A stretch of 46,467 nucleotides of DNA from JAGNRR01 sp964409905. Lineage in GTDB: Bacteria; Bacteroidota; Bacteroidia; Chitinophagales; Chitinophagaceae. A program made the position numbers and the translations under genes. Of this stretch, positions 1-8,887 are shown piece by piece; position 1 is the first letter of the stretch; every line of letters starts with the position of its first letter. The stretch is taken from positions 1-46,467 of the forward strand of contig CAYPET010000017.1 of assembly GCA_964409905.1 (NCBI GenBank). Direction: 5' to 3'. The notes below the pieces were generated by a model. It did not search any database, was not told where the DNA came from, and worked only from the letters and a program-made list of their open reading frames with translations.

Positions 1-284
1 GGGGCTTGGAGACCAGGCGTTTGTGGAGTTTTGGGTAATTCGCCCTCTGGCTTCATCTCATCCTTTCCGTCTCCACCGTAGGAGCAGTTTTCTTCCTCTC
101 TGGCAGTTTTAGTAGCGCCAAATTTACCCTCTGGATCAACGTATTTTGAGTGGTAATCGTCTTCGCCGCTTTGAGGGCCGGGAGCAACTAATTCTAGATT
201 TTTAGATTGTTTGCCTGTATCCTTACCAGGTTCAGCGTATTCTGCAACGCTCCACCCTTCAGGTATTCTTAAATCGTTCTCCAT
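1..284 (-). CDS. Partial acidic, low-complexity protein running off the left edge
   Basis: An open frame reads leftward from an ATG at 284 to base 1 with no stop, giving at least 94 codons and a missing C-terminus. The product begins MENDLRIPEGWSVAEYAEP and is rich in Glu, Asp, Gly, Lys and Pro with few hydrophobic residues, which suggests a disordered or linker-like N-terminus. I do not recognise the family. A GTTTAAAG element (307-314) sits 22 bases before the ATG, the spacing seen before other starts here, and a hairpin (320-349) separates it from the gene upstream. No clear Shine-Dalgarno sequence is visible. Its place after the 311-residue gene suggests a virion or late gene, but that is inference. 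Confidence 0.6.
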   Translation of the reverse strand, partial: MENDLRIPEGWSVAEYAEPGKDTGKQSKNLELVAPGPQSGEDDYHSKYVDPEGKFGATKTAREEENCSYGGDGKDEMKPEGELPKTPQTPGLQA

Positions 285-306
285 AATAATTCTAGTGGTA
301 ATATGT

Positions 307-314
307 CTTTAAAC
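307..314 (-). promoter_or_regulatory. GTTTAAAG promoter-like element before the left-edge gene
   Basis: An exact copy of the recurrent 8-mer GTTTAAAG on the minus strand, followed by an AT-rich stretch (ACATATTACC). It ends 22 bases before the ATG at 284 and points in the direction of transcription. Its role as a promoter core is inferred from recurrence and spacing. Confidence 0.45.
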
Positions 315-319
315 TATAA

Positions 320-349
320 AGCCCCAGAGGGGGCATATCCTCCAGGGCT
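320..349 (-). terminator. Probable terminator hairpin after the 311-residue gene
   Basis: Inverted arms of 11 bases (320-330 and 339-349) pair except for two internal mismatches around an 8-base loop. On the minus strand the stem ends GGGGCT and runs into TTTATAGTTTAAAG, a modest T-rich tail. It lies 20 bases past the stop of the minus-strand gene at 370. The interrupted stem and short T tract make it only a moderate intrinsic terminator. Confidence 0.45.
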
Positions 350-369
350 ATGTCTATATGACTACCGAA

Positions 370-1305
370 TCAGAAGTCCAGGTTTAGTGCTTCTTCAGAG
401 CTCTCTTGTTGAGCAAGAAGGAGAGTGGAGCGGATGCGGATCTTGCCCGAGTCCAGTTCTTCTTTGCTACGCAGAGTGAGAGTAGCAGGCTTTTCGCGAT
501 TGATCTCAGGCTTAGTGGCCAAGAGAGGACGGATGGAGCTGTGTGCCCATGCGCCAGAAACCTTGCCTTCTTCAGGGAGGTTGTCAATCAAGATGCGATA
601 GGTCAGGCCATACGAGGTCTTACAAGGATAATAACCAACAACCTGATAGGGGGTATTTACATCCAATTCACGGAAGTCGATTTCCTCATCAGCCTCAATA
701 CGAGGGCCGCTAGAACCGGTACCCTTAGGAGTTACAGGTTGGAGGAGAGCAACTACATCCTCAGGCTTTTTCTTAAGGAGGGCGTTAAGTGCCTTAGGCT
801 CGGTGGGGTTTTCCCAATCGCTAAAACGAACAGCAACGGGGAGGACAGTTTGGCCATCATTGGTATCCACAGAGACGAAGAGGCAGGGATCCTCACCACG
901 GCCGGAGAAGTTAAAGGAGCCAAATTCGGCCTCCATCTCGCGACCATCATCGGTCGTAAAACCGCCCTTAGTAATGCCGACAGGGACAAACCGAGGACCC
1001 CATTGGATGTAGAGTTTACCAGTTTCAGTGCCTTCTACGCCATCGGCACCGACCTTGAGCACGGGGCCAAAGAGGCGGAAGTATACGCCATCGCGAGATT
1101 TGATGAGGAAGGTGTTCTCATCGAGAGGGAGCTCTTCACCGGTCAGATACTGAAACACAGTGTCAAGTTCCTTACGCATTACCTTGGGGAGGTTGGCGTT
1201 AGGGAGCTGGGTATATTCAGAAGTATATTCGCGGCCATTGAGAGGAGCGAGTTGAGGAGCATTGGTGCTCAGGTCAATGGTCGTGATGTTGAAAGTTGCG
1301 GACAT
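370..1305 (-). CDS. 311-residue protein of unknown function
   Basis: I do not recognise this family. The frame can be extended to a GTG at 1359, but the ATG at 1305 is preferred: it is preceded by AAGAGAAC, the product then starts MSATFNITTIDLS like a normal phage protein, and the extension has no ribosome site. There is no signal peptide or membrane segment. The middle is rich in beta-forming and Gly/Asp residues (for example YIQWGPRFVPVG and GSFNFSGRGEDPC), and the C-terminus is Glu-rich. A long open frame on the opposite strand (406-1320) is a shadow. A possible -10 box (minus strand 1371-1366) and a GTTTAAAG copy at 1411-1418 lie upstream. A role as an abundant accessory or DNA-binding protein is possible but unsupported. 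Confidence 0.7.
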   Translation of the reverse strand: MSATFNITTIDLSTNAPQLAPLNGREYTSEYTQLPNANLPKVMRKELDTVFQYLTGEELPLDENTFLIKSRDGVYFRLFGPVLKVGADGVEGTETGKLYIQWGPRFVPVGITKGGFTTDDGREMEAEFGSFNFSGRGEDPCLFVSVDTNDGQTVLPVAVRFSDWENPTEPKALNALLKKKPEDVVALLQPVTPKGTGSSGPRIEADEEIDFRELDVNTPYQVVGYYPCKTSYGLTYRILIDNLPEEGKVSGAWAHSSIRPLLATKPEINREKPATLTLRSKEELDSGKIRIRSTLLLAQQESSEEALNLDF

Positions 1306-1365
1306 GTTAAGTTCTCTTAGTAAATAGGTCTCTTGGAGGAAAGATCTCTCTTTGCTCACTTGATT

Positions 1366-1371
1366 ATTATA
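1366..1371 (-). promoter_or_regulatory. Candidate -10 box (TATAAT) upstream of the 311-residue gene
   Basis: The minus strand reads GATATAATAATC here, containing an exact TATAAT 60 bases before the preferred ATG at 1305. No TTGACA-like box lies at a normal 16-18 base spacing; the nearest TTGAAA (1390-1385) is only 13 bases away. It could be a late-type promoter lacking a -35 box, or chance in AT-rich sequence. Confidence 0.35.
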
Positions 1372-1378
1372 TCACAGA

Positions 1379-1397
1379 TTCAGATTTCAAGTCTGAA
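1379..1397 (-). repeat. Small inverted repeat after the Mo-nitrogenase-C-like gene
   Basis: TTCAGA (1379-1384) and TCTGAA (1392-1397) form a perfect 6-bp stem with a 7-base loop, 16 bases beyond the stop at 1413. No T tract follows, so it is at best a weak terminator or RNA-stabilising hairpin. Confidence 0.3.
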
Positions 1398-1410
1398 GCC
1401 GGATACATTT

Positions 1411-1418
1411 CTTTAAAC
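1411..1418 (-). promoter_or_regulatory. GTTTAAAG element overlapping a stop codon
   Basis: An exact GTTTAAAG on the minus strand that contains the TAA stop of the gene ending at 1413. It is 51 bases from the GTG at 1359 and 105 from the ATG at 1305, so its spacing differs from the 22-32 base rule seen at other copies. Confidence 0.3.
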
Positions 1419-1727
1419 AGATTTTTTATCCACTTCAAGCCTTGCCAAATATGTTTGGGCTTCGAGGCGTAGGGAATAGAGCTGAGTGGAAATGGGGTTT
1501 AGGGAGCAAAGCGCGGGGATGAAGAGCACTAATCTATCCCCCATCCACCATTGCCTTTCAAATGGGCATTTTGACGGGATACTTTTCATCCATCTCTGAG
1601 CAAGCTCTGGCGTCCAGGTTTTTGGCCTGAGCCATGGCAACTCTAGGCGGGGAATAGTATCGACTAGCTTTCCCCACCATTTAGGTGGTCGGGCTTTACG
1701 CCCAGAAGAGGATATTGAGGTTATCAT
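1413..1727 (-). CDS. Mo-dependent nitrogenase C-terminal-domain-like protein
   Basis: A 104-residue protein. Residues about 45-100 carry the hallmarks I associate with the cyanobacterial Mo-dependent nitrogenase C-terminal family (PF06967): CPFER, then IPALCSLNPI, then LYSLRLEAQTYLA, matching the family pattern CPFER...IPPLCKLNPLYEQ..GLRFRAL.YL. Despite the name, members are mostly small cyanobacterial proteins of unknown biochemical role. The N-terminal half (PPKWWGKLVDTIPRLELPWL) is Trp- and Pro-rich. The start overlaps the stop of the upstream gene as TAATG, which points to translational coupling with the 718-residue virion protein. A family member inside a phage fibre operon is unexpected. 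It suggests acquisition from the host, or a phage chaperone or structural role. The family call is by eye. Confidence 0.65.
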   Translation of the reverse strand: MITSISSSGRKARPPKWWGKLVDTIPRLELPWLRPKTWTPELAQRWMKSIPSKCPFERQWWMGDRLVLFIPALCSLNPISTQLYSLRLEAQTYLARLEVDKKSV

Positions 1728-3883
1728 TAAATATCTTTAGATAAGTACCAACTGCGAGCAAATATATTACCAGAGTAATTAGTCTGTCTTACTCTTTGGA
1801 CACTCCAATCTCTAGCGAAAGAATTATCCTCCTCTAGACCAGCAGGTCTATCGCTATAATAAGCAGTAAACCAAACTCTTAGATTTTTATCATCGACTCT
1901 TTCTTTTTTGGTAACAGATATCGGTGCCGTTACTCCAGAAGCGGTTTTTCTTTGATTGATTTCGATGTTTATGTTTTCTCCATCAGTCTCGACGATGGTG
2001 CTATCTGAGAAGGTGATTAGGTAGTGCTTCTTGCCAATATCATCTAAGGTCTCGTATCCGACAGTGCCATTGCCAGGATCTGTCACACTCTGAGGAGTGA
2101 TTGTTATATCACCCGAACTTAGATCAGATAGTTCGGTGTTTGTAGTATTTGCATCATCGTCAAACACGTGAATGATATCATCGGTGGCAGATGTGTCCTC
2201 CTCATGGGAGATATAGAACCATACTCTTAAAGAGTTTGCGCCAGCCTGCTCTTTTTTAAAGACGCTAATGTCAGCATTCACGCCACTAGCTGTGATATCT
2301 TGCCCTGTGAATATAGAAATATTCGATGCGCCTGGGCTTACAGTTGTTCCGTCAGTGAACTGAACTGTGTAATACTTCCTATCTAATGTCCCAAGATTTG
2401 CATTAGAGGACGGATTGGATTCTCCAAATGGGCTATGGTAATCGTCGGTTAGGTTTTCTGGAGTAACAATTATTCCGTTGCCCTGGACCAATGAAGTTGT
2501 TGTGTTGAAATCATCGTCGAAGATATGCAGAACAGAGTACTGTGAGCTCAGAGTCCCTAGCTCTTCTCCAGGTGCAGCAGCACCAGATATCCCTCTAAAC
2601 GCCGAGTAACAAACAGGATCAGGGAGAGATGTCTTAGAAATCTTAAGAGAAGGAATTCTAAATCTAATTTTATCACTATGATCTCTGTAGTCTCCGATAC
2701 AATTCCCAACAGCCCCGGCTTGGGTTGAATCTGAGATCCACACATTGTTCTTCAGAGATGAAGTACAAATAGCCCCAGTGTTTCCAATAGCGTTTCTTAC
2801 GCTAATCACCTCTACGGTGACGTATTGATCATCGTAGTTTCCACCACCACCATCTTCGTATTGCCACTGGACCTTACTACCACCATTCTTTGAAACAGCT
2901 ACTCCTGTGGGGCAATATGGCCAAGCGCCGCCCCATGTCTCGGTGAATGGATTACAAACGCATGTAGTAACGGTGTCCGTGCCACCACTTTCATTTGTTG
3001 AGGAGGAAGTAGTACAGACTAAATTATAATTAATTCTTGTGGGTCTAGGACCAGGAACCGAATCGTGGTTAAATACATAGTTGTAGTCTCCCCCATCAAT
3101 ATTATAGACGTAAAATGTATTTGTCCCAGAGATATTAGAGTTGGAATAAGCGGATTTTGAATAAGGAGATCCGCCGGTATTAGGGCTAATATCCGAGCAG
3201 TTAGGTATATTAAATCCAAAGCTCTGGGTCCAATCCGCCGAGGTAGAATGGGTTATTTTTAAACTTACTAGCTGATTAGGATAGTTTTTTAGATTTAAAG
3301 TAATTTGATTTTGACCCGTTTTTGATATTTGCACACCATCTGAGGACGATAAGCCAGATGGAGGAGAGCCACAAGTAGGAAGTAAGCTTTCCCAAGGTGT
3401 TGGAGCCGGGCAGGATGAAGGTCCTACGAGCGTAGTCGTATCGGTGGGAGTTTCAGTAGGAGGAGGGGGGACTTCTGCTGTGGTATAACGTTCTGCGTCA
3501 GACGTTTTCATCGTAATGACAACGTTTTTATCATTCCCGTCACTATCATAAAAATAAATTTCTTTATCCCCAGAAGTACCAGAAGGTGATGTAGATTTTT
3601 CTACTAAAGTGCCACTTTCAAAAACTGCTTTTACATAACTTATTGACCATTCTTTGCCAGAATCTGGGTTTGCAAAGAGCTGAAAGTTTCTTTTTGCTGA
3701 CCCAACCTCATTGCCATAGCTTCTCTCCCAATTAAATTCTTTATTCTCTTGGTTCATGAAGGCTTTGACCAAAGCAAAGCCCGCCGTGGTAGCGTCGTTC
3801 CACTTAATAGTGAGTTCAACAAATACTTTCTTAATTCCGGCTTCTACCTTAATAGAGCCATCGTTCTTAAACCTGGCAGACAT
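1727..3883 (-). CDS. 718-residue virion/adhesin-type protein with a duplicated C-terminal domain
   Basis: A large beta-rich, Ser/Thr/Asn/Gly-rich protein without a signal peptide, placed directly after the S74 fibre gene with a 3-base gap. It is therefore probably a fibre, fibre-tip or accessory adhesin. Two tandem homologous domains of about 119 residues start at H453 (HIFDDD...NTTTS) and H572 (HVFDDD...NTTN). Each ends in TASGV.A.ISV.KKE followed by LRVWF. A Pro/Thr linker (residues about 140-155) separates an N-terminal beta domain from a Cys-containing middle (about 155-440). The C-terminal stretch after residue 680 ends in FARDWSVQRVRQ and FARSWYLSKDI. I do not recognise a named domain. 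An immunoglobulin-like or carbohydrate-binding fold is possible. Confidence 0.7.
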   Translation of the reverse strand: MSARFKNDGSIKVEAGIKKVFVELTIKWNDATTAGFALVKAFMNQENKEFNWERSYGNEVGSAKRNFQLFANPDSGKEWSISYVKAVFESGTLVEKSTSPSGTSGDKEIYFYDSDGNDKNVVITMKTSDAERYTTAEVPPPPTETPTDTTTLVGPSSCPAPTPWESLLPTCGSPPSGLSSSDGVQISKTGQNQITLNLKNYPNQLVSLKITHSTSADWTQSFGFNIPNCSDISPNTGGSPYSKSAYSNSNISGTNTFYVYNIDGGDYNYVFNHDSVPGPRPTRINYNLVCTTSSSTNESGGTDTVTTCVCNPFTETWGGAWPYCPTGVAVSKNGGSKVQWQYEDGGGGNYDDQYVTVEVISVRNAIGNTGAICTSSLKNNVWISDSTQAGAVGNCIGDYRDHSDKIRFRIPSLKISKTSLPDPVCYSAFRGISGAAAPGEELGTLSSQYSVLHIFDDDFNTTTSLVQGNGIIVTPENLTDDYHSPFGESNPSSNANLGTLDRKYYTVQFTDGTTVSPGASNISIFTGQDITASGVNADISVFKKEQAGANSLRVWFYISHEEDTSATDDIIHVFDDDANTTNTELSDLSSGDITITPQSVTDPGNGTVGYETLDDIGKKHYLITFSDSTIVETDGENINIEINQRKTASGVTAPISVTKKERVDDKNLRVWFTAYYSDRPAGLEEDNSFARDWSVQRVRQTNYSGNIFARSWYLSKDI

Positions 3884-3886
3884 CTA

Positions 3887-6800
3887 TCACTTCTCCTCGA
3901 GTTGCTTCACACGATCTGATAGTTCTTTAATTGCCTCAATTAACACAGGGATTAGGGACTGATAAGATACCTTATACATGTCAGTTACCTCATCATGAAG
4001 GACAACCTCAGGGACGATGTCCTTAACCTCTTGGGCAATAAGTCCGAGATGGGGTACCCCTGGATCGCTCTTAAGCTCATAGGATACGCCACGGAGACCT
4101 TCGATCTTGCTCAATGAATTATCAATCGAGAGAACATTTTGCTTTAACCTGATATCAGAGAAAGCACAAATGTCAGCAGTAGCAGTAACGCTATTGAAGG
4201 TTACGTTGGCATCTATAGAGACATCTTGGCCGATGGAGATATCGTAGGTGTTAAAGTCATCTGCCTCGTCTTCTGTCCCGGCATTATTAGGTGTGACCTG
4301 AACAGTTACGCCAGTACCCGCACTGATAAATCCAGAAAGTCTGGTGTCTAGTTCTTGGGCTAGTTGGAGAGCTGATACAACAACCTTATCAGATACACCC
4401 TTAAGACCAATGAGGTTTCTTGCGCCTTCGATGTCCTCGCGCTTGGCTAGTTGAACAAGACCAGCAAAGTCGGTTGTGCCATAGGACTTAGAACCGTCAC
4501 CAGCGGTGATAGGACCGACATTGGATACGATCTCAGTGTTCTTGTTGAGGATGATTTGGGTTCCATCTTGGAAGATGATTTTGCTATCATCACCCATGAG
4601 AAGGGTATTCTTAACAATAACATTGTTAAGGACTTGGTTGGTTACGTTACCGGGCTCTGTGTCAGCCTTGAGTGGGATTGCAAACTGCTCACCAGAGCGG
4701 AGGTCGAATACGGTTGTTCCGATGTAGTAACTACCCTCTTCATTCATGCCCGTGGCATATACCCTACCACCATTTTCCTCAACAATAATCTTACCAAGAG
4801 CAAACTCAGCTTCTAGCGGATCGCCTTGGAATGTTGGGAAGGCAGTGTCGTAGTTAAGGTAACCTGTCCATTCCCAAGTGTGGCCGGATGCTCTGATGAC
4901 AGAAGGACGGCGAAGGTTAACAAGGATGCCTGTATCTGTGCTATTTGCACGGAGTTTGATATTAAATCTTTCAGTGGATGGGGCTACGTCCTTCTCAAAG
5001 AATACACCGGGGCGTTCTTGAAGCTGCTGAAGGGCGATCTTGGTGATAGAATCAGCTGGGTCTTCAGTGAGTTCTGGCTCATCAAGGTTGATTGATGGGA
5101 ATACGTCTCCGCTAAATACCTGACGGGCAGTAGTACCAGTTGTGAGATAAGTAATAAACTTATCTTGGTCGAGAGGAGAAATTACGCCGGGTCTAAATAC
5201 CTCATTATAGGTACGGATTTGAGTAACGGTTAGGGGATCTTCGGTAAGATCAGCTGAACCATTGAGTGGGAAACCTGCAGCAGATGTTTGCTTCTCTAGT
5301 ACGTAATATGGCTGAGGACGGCGGATACCGAGTGTCTTGTCAAATCCTGTGAGAATTACTCTATAGACGCGATCATCGTTCTTTCTCGAGTCGATAGCAC
5401 GAATGATCTTGATGGCAGAGCGGTCAAAGATAAAATCGATATCGCGAAGAGCGACATTGGGTGCTGTGCCAGGGGCGAGTTTAAAGCGGAAAGCGTAATC
5501 TAACTTCTTGAGAAGGTATCCATCTCCGTCGCTATCAACAGTCTCCTCGACGATATCATTTGTCTTAAGGGCGAAATACCACGAATTAGCTGTGTCGTCC
5601 CAAGCAAATACTTTGGACTTATCGTCTAGCTTTTCAAAACCTGGAGTAGCCGAGGTAGAAATTTGGATCTCACCAGAGTAGACAATGGAGTTACCATCTT
5701 CATCGAAACCATTGATATATATTCTTCTTCTATTTACAAAGCTTGTGCCACCGGCATGGATGTATTGCCCATCTAGATTCTTCTTGGTATAAGAGAATTG
5801 ACCAAAAGCGGCGCCACTAGAAGACGGAGGATTCTCTAGGGTGAAGGGATTTGCATTATCAGCATTATCAAAATACACTCTGAGAATGTTAGGGGCATCA
5901 AAACCTACCGCATTATCAAGGACATAAGCCTCGGTTTTCTCGTAGTTGATTACCAAGCTAGTGTTGATTTCCGTATCAACGAGGGTTGGCTGGCGATCTT
6001 TAAAGCAACTACCATCATCAATAACATTACCCTGAAGATCTCTCTTACAGGCGTATCTTAGTGGCAGAGGGGGGATGATCTGAGCAAGTCTCGTACCAGT
6101 ATAGCCTGGGCCAGGGATGCCCTCGTCTTGGCTGAATGGTCTTGCCTTGTATCCAATACCTCTTAACGAGATGTCACCAAAGTCAGAGCAGGAGTTTGTA
6201 ATTGAAAGGTCAGCGCCAGACTCTGAAACAAAATGGTCACTGTTACCAATAACGAATACAGATACGATTTGAATCGTGGCATCATTACTACCACGGATTC
6301 CGAAGTGGCGATATTTGAATGCGTCATTAGGACTTGAGCGATATTGCTTGCCCTGTCCTGTCTGCTTATTTGTAGGAGGATCTAGATAGTATCCCTGGTC
6401 ATTATAGCAATTTGGATCTGTTTGGAGAGAAACCTGGGTGAAGTTGGCGGTCACCATGGACTTGAAGCCAGATACCAAAGCACCATCAACCCACATACCA
6501 TTAAGACCAAAGATTGATCTTACTGAGCAATTAAAGACGTATGGTGAAGATGATCTTGTGGAGTTGATATCTGGAAGATCAAAGAGTTGGCTACCTGAAG
6601 AGTCCTTGCGAACAAGACGAGTAGGACCAGGATATGTAACAGATGTTAGGTCTCTGGAATCAGCTCCAGGGAGCCCTGTTTGGTTCTCTTCTAAGTCAGT
6701 TTGACGGAGGCCTTTAGAAGAGGCAATAGGAGCAACGATTGTCGTCTCTGCGCGAATAGGCTCGAGACCTTCACTACCCCATCCATCAAACGTATTGAAT

Positions 6801-8872
6801 AAAGCATTGAGTTTGGAGTAATAGGAAACTTCATCTCCTGAGCCAAAGATCTCTGCTTCAGAAGCAAAAGTTACTGACGTAACAGTGTTGTGGGTCCTTG
6901 CATACTGAGGGTTGTCAGTAAACGTGAGGAGGGAAATGTATGTACCACCAGTCACCTTAAAGATCGCACTCTTCTTTGTCTGAGGTTCGATCTCTGTAGG
7001 AGTTAACTCGGGCACATACATCGGGCGAATACGGACCTTACGAAGATCCACACCATCAACCGAGATACCTCTAGGAACGACTAGGCCACCGGTGGATGGG
7101 TTGACGACTGAAAGGTTATCGTAATATAGTTCGTCGTTGAATGCAAATGTACCTCTTACATACTCAAGAGTAATTGTCCAGATAGAAGAGCTAAGGGTTT
7201 GCTTTTCTATTTTGACTATGTTACCAACACCACCACTTTGAGCATAAAGAATCCTACCAAGATTTAGGGATTTAGGTGGTTGGGTTAGGGTGGGATCGAG
7301 GGCATCAATGTCGATTCTAATCGATCTGTCCGCCTCGACTACTTGAAGAACTGTGAATCCAGCAGAGACTCTTTGAATTAGTCCACTATTTGTTGAGAGG
7401 GAGGGAACGCTACTTACACCCGGTGAGTTATCTACATAGTAGTCTCCAGGCGCCAACTCGATCATCACTCTGTCGTAACGATCGTTGTATTGTCCGGCTC
7501 TGCGGCTTTCTCTTACGGCCTCGATGAGCGCTCTTTCAATTGTTCTAAAAGGTCTAGCGTCATCGAATCCATTATTTGTTAGTGAGTCGTCTCCAACAGC
7601 GGGGTCGACGTAGATAATGTTCTTAACAGACGCCGCGGAGATGGCTGCGGAAGAATCCTTTGAGCAGCGAGGAGCGTTGTTGATTGAGATGAGTCCGCCT
7701 TCGCCATTTGCGTAAATGGCAACTTTGGGATAATATTCCTTATAACACTTCTGAGTGGATGCCTCGTATCTATACACACCGTCTGGGGTGTTGGGGAAGG
7801 TTACTGGAACAATCTCACCATCAGGGCATTCAGTCGCTAGGCGCTGGCCAATAAACTCCTTACCACCACAACTTAGGAAGGTGCCAAGGATCGGGTTACA
7901 ATCACCACCGGGGGTCTCTTCAAACTTCCACTCCGACGTGGCTTCATGGTAGAAGAGTTCTAGGTGCGCATCGCGAATATTAACAATCCAATCATCCACC
8001 GAGCCATTGATCTTTGTATCTCCACCTGGACGGATAACAACAGGGAATCTATCAAATGTCCCAGAGATATCAACAATGGCGATACGGTCAGAATCTGTGG
8101 GGCCTGAAGGCAAGGAGACAATCAGCGAGCCATTTGAGGTATCGGCAATAACTCTTTCCCAAGCTTGGGCAACATAGGAATCTTCTTTGATCTCTGTGTT
8201 GCGTAAAGTGCGAGGGTAGGTGTTAAGGTTACCAATATATAGCGATGGGCGGAGGTCTATGTAACCAGCTCCGGTAACATCTCCGTCCTCATTAGTTGCC
8301 AAGGAGGAACCATCTCCTCCGAAAGTTAATTTAGCAAGGGGGATATGTGGATCCGATACTGAAGGAAGGGAGGATCCGATTGAAATTTGTACGCTCTCAC
8401 TTGCAGCAATATTGTCTCTTACGCCCTGCTCTGAAATATATAAATAATTTATTTCTACACCGCTCAGCAACTGAACAAACTGAACTCCCCAAGAGATGGG
8501 TTGACCATCCGAAAGAACAATGCTACCAGCCTCTACCCAAACACCATACACACCGCTACCAGGGGAGGTTTCAATGAGAGCCGGAGGGCCCCATACCTTA
8601 GCACCCGTGGTTGGGTCGTAGGAGTTTAGAACAACACCATCATGAGCGAGTCGACCAACCGCCGTCTCATTATCCTCTCTTGGGTCTGCAATTTCCCAGT
8701 CTTTGAGAGAGTCTCTCTGACCAACTGACCAGCCGGCATGCTCGGAGTCGGTAGGCTCAGCGTAAAAATCTGCGCGGCCAGTTTCAGCAGAGAAGCTCGT
8801 GCCTTTCTGCACCTCATTGAGATATTCTTTGGTTACAATTGTTCCATTCTGGAACTGGATCTTATCTAACAT
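3887..8872 (-). CDS. 1661-residue tail fibre/tailspike with beta-helix region and S74 self-cleaving chaperone domain
   Basis: The C-terminal ~90 residues are an intramolecular chaperone domain (peptidase S74): SDIRLKQNV begins at S1572 with K1577 five residues on, the Ser/Lys spacing used by endosialidase-type domains that trimerise a fibre and then cleave themselves off. The end (SYQSLIPVLIEAIKEL..RVKQLEEK) is the usual helical closing segment. Around residues 420-470, IIYVDPAVGDDSLTNNG and RPFRTIERALIEA mark the start of a right-handed beta-helix, as in pectate-lyase-like tailspikes. The N-terminus (MLDKIQFQNGTIVTKEYLNEVQKG) is probably the virion attachment part. It follows the Mtd_N-like gene by 15 bases and precedes the 718-residue protein by 3. 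Its likely role is host-surface binding, possibly with polysaccharide-degrading activity. No catalytic pair for the latter can be assigned by eye. Confidence 0.88.
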   Translation of the reverse strand: MLDKIQFQNGTIVTKEYLNEVQKGTSFSAETGRADFYAEPTDSEHAGWSVGQRDSLKDWEIADPREDNETAVGRLAHDGVVLNSYDPTTGAKVWGPPALIETSPGSGVYGVWVEAGSIVLSDGQPISWGVQFVQLLSGVEINYLYISEQGVRDNIAASESVQISIGSSLPSVSDPHIPLAKLTFGGDGSSLATNEDGDVTGAGYIDLRPSLYIGNLNTYPRTLRNTEIKEDSYVAQAWERVIADTSNGSLIVSLPSGPTDSDRIAIVDISGTFDRFPVVIRPGGDTKINGSVDDWIVNIRDAHLELFYHEATSEWKFEETPGGDCNPILGTFLSCGGKEFIGQRLATECPDGEIVPVTFPNTPDGVYRYEASTQKCYKEYYPKVAIYANGEGGLISINNAPRCSKDSSAAISAASVKNIIYVDPAVGDDSLTNNGFDDARPFRTIERALIEAVRESRRAGQYNDRYDRVMIELAPGDYYVDNSPGVSSVPSLSTNSGLIQRVSAGFTVLQVVEADRSIRIDIDALDPTLTQPPKSLNLGRILYAQSGGVGNIVKIEKQTLSSSIWTITLEYVRGTFAFNDELYYDNLSVVNPSTGGLVVPRGISVDGVDLRKVRIRPMYVPELTPTEIEPQTKKSAIFKVTGGTYISLLTFTDNPQYARTHNTVTSVTFASEAEIFGSGDEVSYYSKLNALFNTFDGWGSEGLEPIRAETTIVAPIASSKGLRQTDLEENQTGLPGADSRDLTSVTYPGPTRLVRKDSSGSQLFDLPDINSTRSSSPYVFNCSVRSIFGLNGMWVDGALVSGFKSMVTANFTQVSLQTDPNCYNDQGYYLDPPTNKQTGQGKQYRSSPNDAFKYRHFGIRGSNDATIQIVSVFVIGNSDHFVSESGADLSITNSCSDFGDISLRGIGYKARPFSQDEGIPGPGYTGTRLAQIIPPLPLRYACKRDLQGNVIDDGSCFKDRQPTLVDTEINTSLVINYEKTEAYVLDNAVGFDAPNILRVYFDNADNANPFTLENPPSSSGAAFGQFSYTKKNLDGQYIHAGGTSFVNRRRIYINGFDEDGNSIVYSGEIQISTSATPGFEKLDDKSKVFAWDDTANSWYFALKTNDIVEETVDSDGDGYLLKKLDYAFRFKLAPGTAPNVALRDIDFIFDRSAIKIIRAIDSRKNDDRVYRVILTGFDKTLGIRRPQPYYVLEKQTSAAGFPLNGSADLTEDPLTVTQIRTYNEVFRPGVISPLDQDKFITYLTTGTTARQVFSGDVFPSINLDEPELTEDPADSITKIALQQLQERPGVFFEKDVAPSTERFNIKLRANSTDTGILVNLRRPSVIRASGHTWEWTGYLNYDTAFPTFQGDPLEAEFALGKIIVEENGGRVYATGMNEEGSYYIGTTVFDLRSGEQFAIPLKADTEPGNVTNQVLNNVIVKNTLLMGDDSKIIFQDGTQIILNKNTEIVSNVGPITAGDGSKSYGTTDFAGLVQLAKREDIEGARNLIGLKGVSDKVVVSALQLAQELDTRLSGFISAGTGVTVQVTPNNAGTEDEADDFNTYDISIGQDVSIDANVTFNSVTATADICAFSDIRLKQNVLSIDNSLSKIEGLRGVSYELKSDPGVPHLGLIAQEVKDIVPEVVLHDEVTDMYKVSYQSLIPVLIEAIKELSDRVKQLEEK

Positions 8873-8887
8873 GATCGAGGGTGTAAA

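Noticed and set aside
406..1320. A 304-codon plus-strand open frame opposite the 311-residue gene
   Set aside because: It mirrors the minus-strand gene almost end to end, as antisense shadows do. It has no ribosome site or promoter, and the minus strand has a promoter candidate, a terminator and consistent operon context.
5479..5486. GTTTAAAG inside the 1661-residue fibre gene
   Set aside because: It lies antisense within a coding region and has no gene start in a suitable position. It is treated as a chance copy.
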